Below, in pieces: positions 6,057-7,964 of a stretch of 7,964 nucleotides of DNA. The DNA comes from Tannerella sp. (lineage in GTDB: Bacteria > Bacteroidota > Bacteroidia > Bacteroidales > Tannerellaceae): assembly GCA_031268395.1 (NCBI GenBank), contig JAIRXI010000199.1, forward strand, positions 1 through 7,964, read 5' to 3'. The position numbers and the translations under genes are program-made. Every line of letters begins with the position of its first letter. The first letter of the stretch is position 1. The notes beneath the pieces were generated by a model that saw only the letters and a list, made by a program, of their open reading frames with translations, had not been told where the DNA came from and did not search any database.

Positions 6057-7565
6057 TCAGTTCCAGTTGGGATTCTGGACAAGCGCGGGGTTGAGTACCG
6101 TCTGATTGTAGGGTATCGGCCACAGGTAATCCCTGTCGGCGCGAAACTTGCGTATCACGATCTCGACATTGTCGGCATCGTGCATGGCGCCGTTGTTTTC
6201 GATCCCGGCCGTCTTCCATCTGAGGATGTCGGAATAATACAACCCTTCCAGCGCCAGTTCGATGCGCCTTTCCAGGCGGATCGCCTCCCGCAACTGCTCC
6301 CGGCTCAGGCCCGGCTGTATGTCCGGCATGGACACGCCCGTTCGCCGGCGTACCTGATTGAGCGCATCGTAAACGGAGGGATCAGGCCCGGAATCCTCGT
6401 TCCGCGCCTCCGCATAGGTAAGCAGGACTTCGGCGTAACGAATCAGGATGGCATTGAATGCCGAACGCTCCACCAGCGGAATGGTTTCGTTATCCGTATA
6501 ACTTGTATATTTCTTCGTCCCGAAGCCGGTGGTCATGACGTCCTGTTTGGTGATCAGCTTCCCGTTATACGGATAGCCGATCACGGTGATTGTGAAGTGC
6601 AGACGCGGATCCCTGTTTTCGTAGGGTTTTTGGGGATCATACAGCGGCGATTCGCGGATCGATTTCCCGTCAATCATCCCGTATTTGTCTACCAGTTCCT
6701 TCAGCGGCGCCGGACGGTTCAGCCGGAAGATATCCTGATCGTAGGTGGTCTGGAAATCCGGCAGCGAAGATTCGACATTGAAGATCACTTCGGAATTGTG
6801 CTTGTTGGCTTCGCTGAAAAAATACCTGTAATCGTTGAACAGGGAATAGACGTTCATGTCCATCACGGCTTTGGCCGTTTCTGCCGCCTCGCTCCACCGT
6901 TCGTTATACAGGAGTACCCGCGCTTTCAGGGCCAGCGCCGCGCCTTTGGTGGCGCGTCCCAGGTCGCTGCCGGAATACGTGTCGGGCAGTACGGAGGCGG
7001 CCTCCGTCAGGTCTTTTAATATTTGCCCGACAACAGCCTCTTTCGTGTCCCTCGGCAGGGAGGCATGTTTCTCCGCATTCGGCTTTTCGAGAATCAGAGG
7101 CACACCCCCAAACTTGTCTGTCAGGTGGAAATAAAAAAAGGCGCGGAGGAATTTGGCTTCTCCGGTCATCCGGCTGCGCAGACGGTCGTCCATCGCGACG
7201 CCGGAAATGTTGTCGAGGAACGTATTGGTACGCCCGATACCGGTATTGCAGTTTTTCCACAGCAAGGCAATCAGCGGCGTGATGGAAAGGTGTTCACCTT
7301 TCCCGATGGCCTGCGTCCCGTTCGCTTCATTGTAGGGCATTGCGTTAGCGGTAAGCATGTCAAATTCATAGAAATGAACCGCCCGCCAGGGCGCCAGGGC
7401 ATTGTAGCAGCCGGACAGTCCGGCTTTGGCATGTTCTTCCGTTTTCCAGAACGTGTCTGCCGAATATTTGTCCGAAGGGTCTACATCCAGCCAGCTGTCG
7501 CAGGCGGTGACCGACAGAAGGGAAACAGTTCCCAGATATAACAGATAGTTTCTAACTCGTTTCAT
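6057..7565 (-). CDS. SusD/RagB-like outer-membrane glycan-binding lipoprotein
   Basis: This 502-residue surface lipoprotein caps the SusC channel and binds the glycan to be imported. The signal peptide ends in the lipobox SVTAC (Cys22), followed by DSWLDVDPSDKYSADTFW, a typical SusD start. Helical TPR-like segments include GEAKFLRAFFYFHLTDKFGG (135-154) and GRATKGAALALKARVLLY (203-220). The C-terminal SusD domain has ILIRYAEVLLTYAEARNE (373-390), ALNQVRRRTG (401-410), LERRIELALEGLYYSDILRW (431-450) and the usual ending WPIPYNQTVLNP...QNPNWN. Length is normal and the gene appears intact. The ATG at 7565 lies 13 bases after the susC stop, in an AT-rich gap (AATAATAACAATT) without a Shine-Dalgarno, so the two genes are surely cotranscribed. 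Ligand specificity cannot be read from sequence; the linked sulfatases suggest a sulfated glycan. Confidence 0.96.
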   Translation of the reverse strand: MKRVRNYLLYLGTVSLLSVTACDSWLDVDPSDKYSADTFWKTEEHAKAGLSGCYNALAPWRAVHFYEFDMLTANAMPYNEANGTQAIGKGEHLSITPLIALLWKNCNTGIGRTNTFLDNISGVAMDDRLRSRMTGEAKFLRAFFYFHLTDKFGGVPLILEKPNAEKHASLPRDTKEAVVGQILKDLTEAASVLPDTYSGSDLGRATKGAALALKARVLLYNERWSEAAETAKAVMDMNVYSLFNDYRYFFSEANKHNSEVIFNVESSLPDFQTTYDQDIFRLNRPAPLKELVDKYGMIDGKSIRESPLYDPQKPYENRDPRLHFTITVIGYPYNGKLITKQDVMTTGFGTKKYTSYTDNETIPLVERSAFNAILIRYAEVLLTYAEARNEDSGPDPSVYDALNQVRRRTGVSMPDIQPGLSREQLREAIRLERRIELALEGLYYSDILRWKTAGIENNGAMHDADNVEIVIRKFRADRDYLWPIPYNQTVLNPALVQNPNWN

Positions 7566-7578
7566 AATTGTTATTATT

Positions 7579-7964
7579 TTAGAATGTAATATTTAAACCT
7601 GCCGTAAAGGTCTTTACCGAAGGATAGGCATACCATGTGCTGCCCTTGAGATTCTTTTCCGGGTCAAAATCTTTCATTTTCGACAGGGTAAAGAGATTTT
7701 GTGCGTTCACAAAAACGCGCAGATTCTTGATAACTCCCGTCCTGTACAGCAGTTGAGACGGGAGAGAGTAGGTCAGCTGAATATTCTTCAACCGCAGGTA
7801 GGAGGCATCCCGCAACCAGAAATCATTGGTACGGAAGTTTTCGTTCAGCGCTCCTTCATAGGTGGTGATGATCGGCAGCTTGGCCGACGCGCCCCGTTCC
7901 GGCGTCCAGGCGTCCGTCACCCAGGCTTCCGGCAGTCCGCAACCGAACCATAAAGGCGTAGCCC
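7579..7964 (-). CDS. SusC/RagA-like TonB-dependent outer-membrane transporter, C-terminal end (partial)
   Basis: Only the last 127 codons are present; the gene continues beyond the right edge. The visible part starts ATPLWFGCGLPEAW and is in frame to the stop at 7579, so the in-frame GTG at 7920 is internal and not a start. Typical SusC C-terminal barrel features are WTPER (a usual WTPEN-like site), FWLRDASYLRLKNIQLTYSL, LRVFVNAQNLFTLSKMKDFD and the final strand TAGLNITF. That strand ends in phenylalanine, as BAM-inserted barrels do. The protein would import oligosaccharides with energy from TonB, in complex with the SusD partner encoded 13 bases downstream. The promoter and plug domain lie outside the window. 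Confidence 0.95.
   Translation of the reverse strand, partial: ATPLWFGCGLPEAWVTDAWTPERGASAKLPIITTYEGALNENFRTNDFWLRDASYLRLKNIQLTYSLPSQLLYRTGVIKNLRVFVNAQNLFTLSKMKDFDPEKNLKGSTWYAYPSVKTFTAGLNITF

Noticed and set aside
6180..7019. Plus-strand open frame (279 codons) opposite susD
   Set aside because: Antisense shadow of an intact SusD-like gene; no domain seen.
7579..7920. A separate small gene starting at the GTG at 7920
   Set aside because: The frame stays open to the window edge and the upstream residues continue the SusC C-terminal sequence, so this is the end of a longer gene.

Overview
The window looks like Bacteroidales chromosome. Four things point there: a SusC/SusD-type outer-membrane glycan uptake pair, two sulfatases with a serine at the formylglycine position, lipoprotein signal peptides on most products, and a TTTG / TAnnTTTG promoter instead of a sigma70 one, with AT-rich leaders and no clear Shine-Dalgarno. 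Most of the window is GC-rich for Bacteroides (hand-counted samples: 39/60 in both the serpin and a sulfatase), which fits Alistipes-like or other high-GC Bacteroidales. The genus cannot be settled from sequence alone.

Layout. Bases 1-341 hold no gene, but carry an imperfect inverted repeat with short direct repeats (about 19-118) and a promoter at 286-314. Two plus-strand genes follow: a secreted lipoprotein serpin (342-1625) and, after 60 bases, an AT-rich C10 (streptopain-family) cysteine protease lipoprotein (1686-2879). A 97-base convergent gap separates them from a minus-strand polysaccharide-utilisation cluster. In transcription order (right to left) this is the 3' end of a SusC-like TonB-dependent transporter (7964 to 7579, cut by the window edge), a SusD-like binding lipoprotein (7565-6057), a strong hairpin plus T-run (6025-5987), an arylsulfatase-type sulfatase (5963-4542), and a second sulfatase (4545-2977) whose start overlaps the previous stop by four bases.

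How the parts may work together. SusC/SusD would capture and import a sulfated glycan (host mucin or glycosaminoglycan, or an algal or dietary sulfated polymer), and the two sulfatases would remove sulfate esters. One sulfatase has a type I signal peptide and the other a lipobox, so they may act in different places. Both need an anaerobic sulfatase-maturating enzyme encoded elsewhere. The serpin and protease form a separate proteolysis/anti-proteolysis pair at the cell surface.

The points most worth a second look are the serpin/C10 protease pairing, the lengthened glycine-rich reactive loop of the serpin, the short catalytic domain and foreign base composition of the C10 protease, and the terminator-like hairpin between susD and the sulfatases, which leaves almost no room for a new promoter. 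I found no RNA genes, CRISPR array, IS element or clearly new system.
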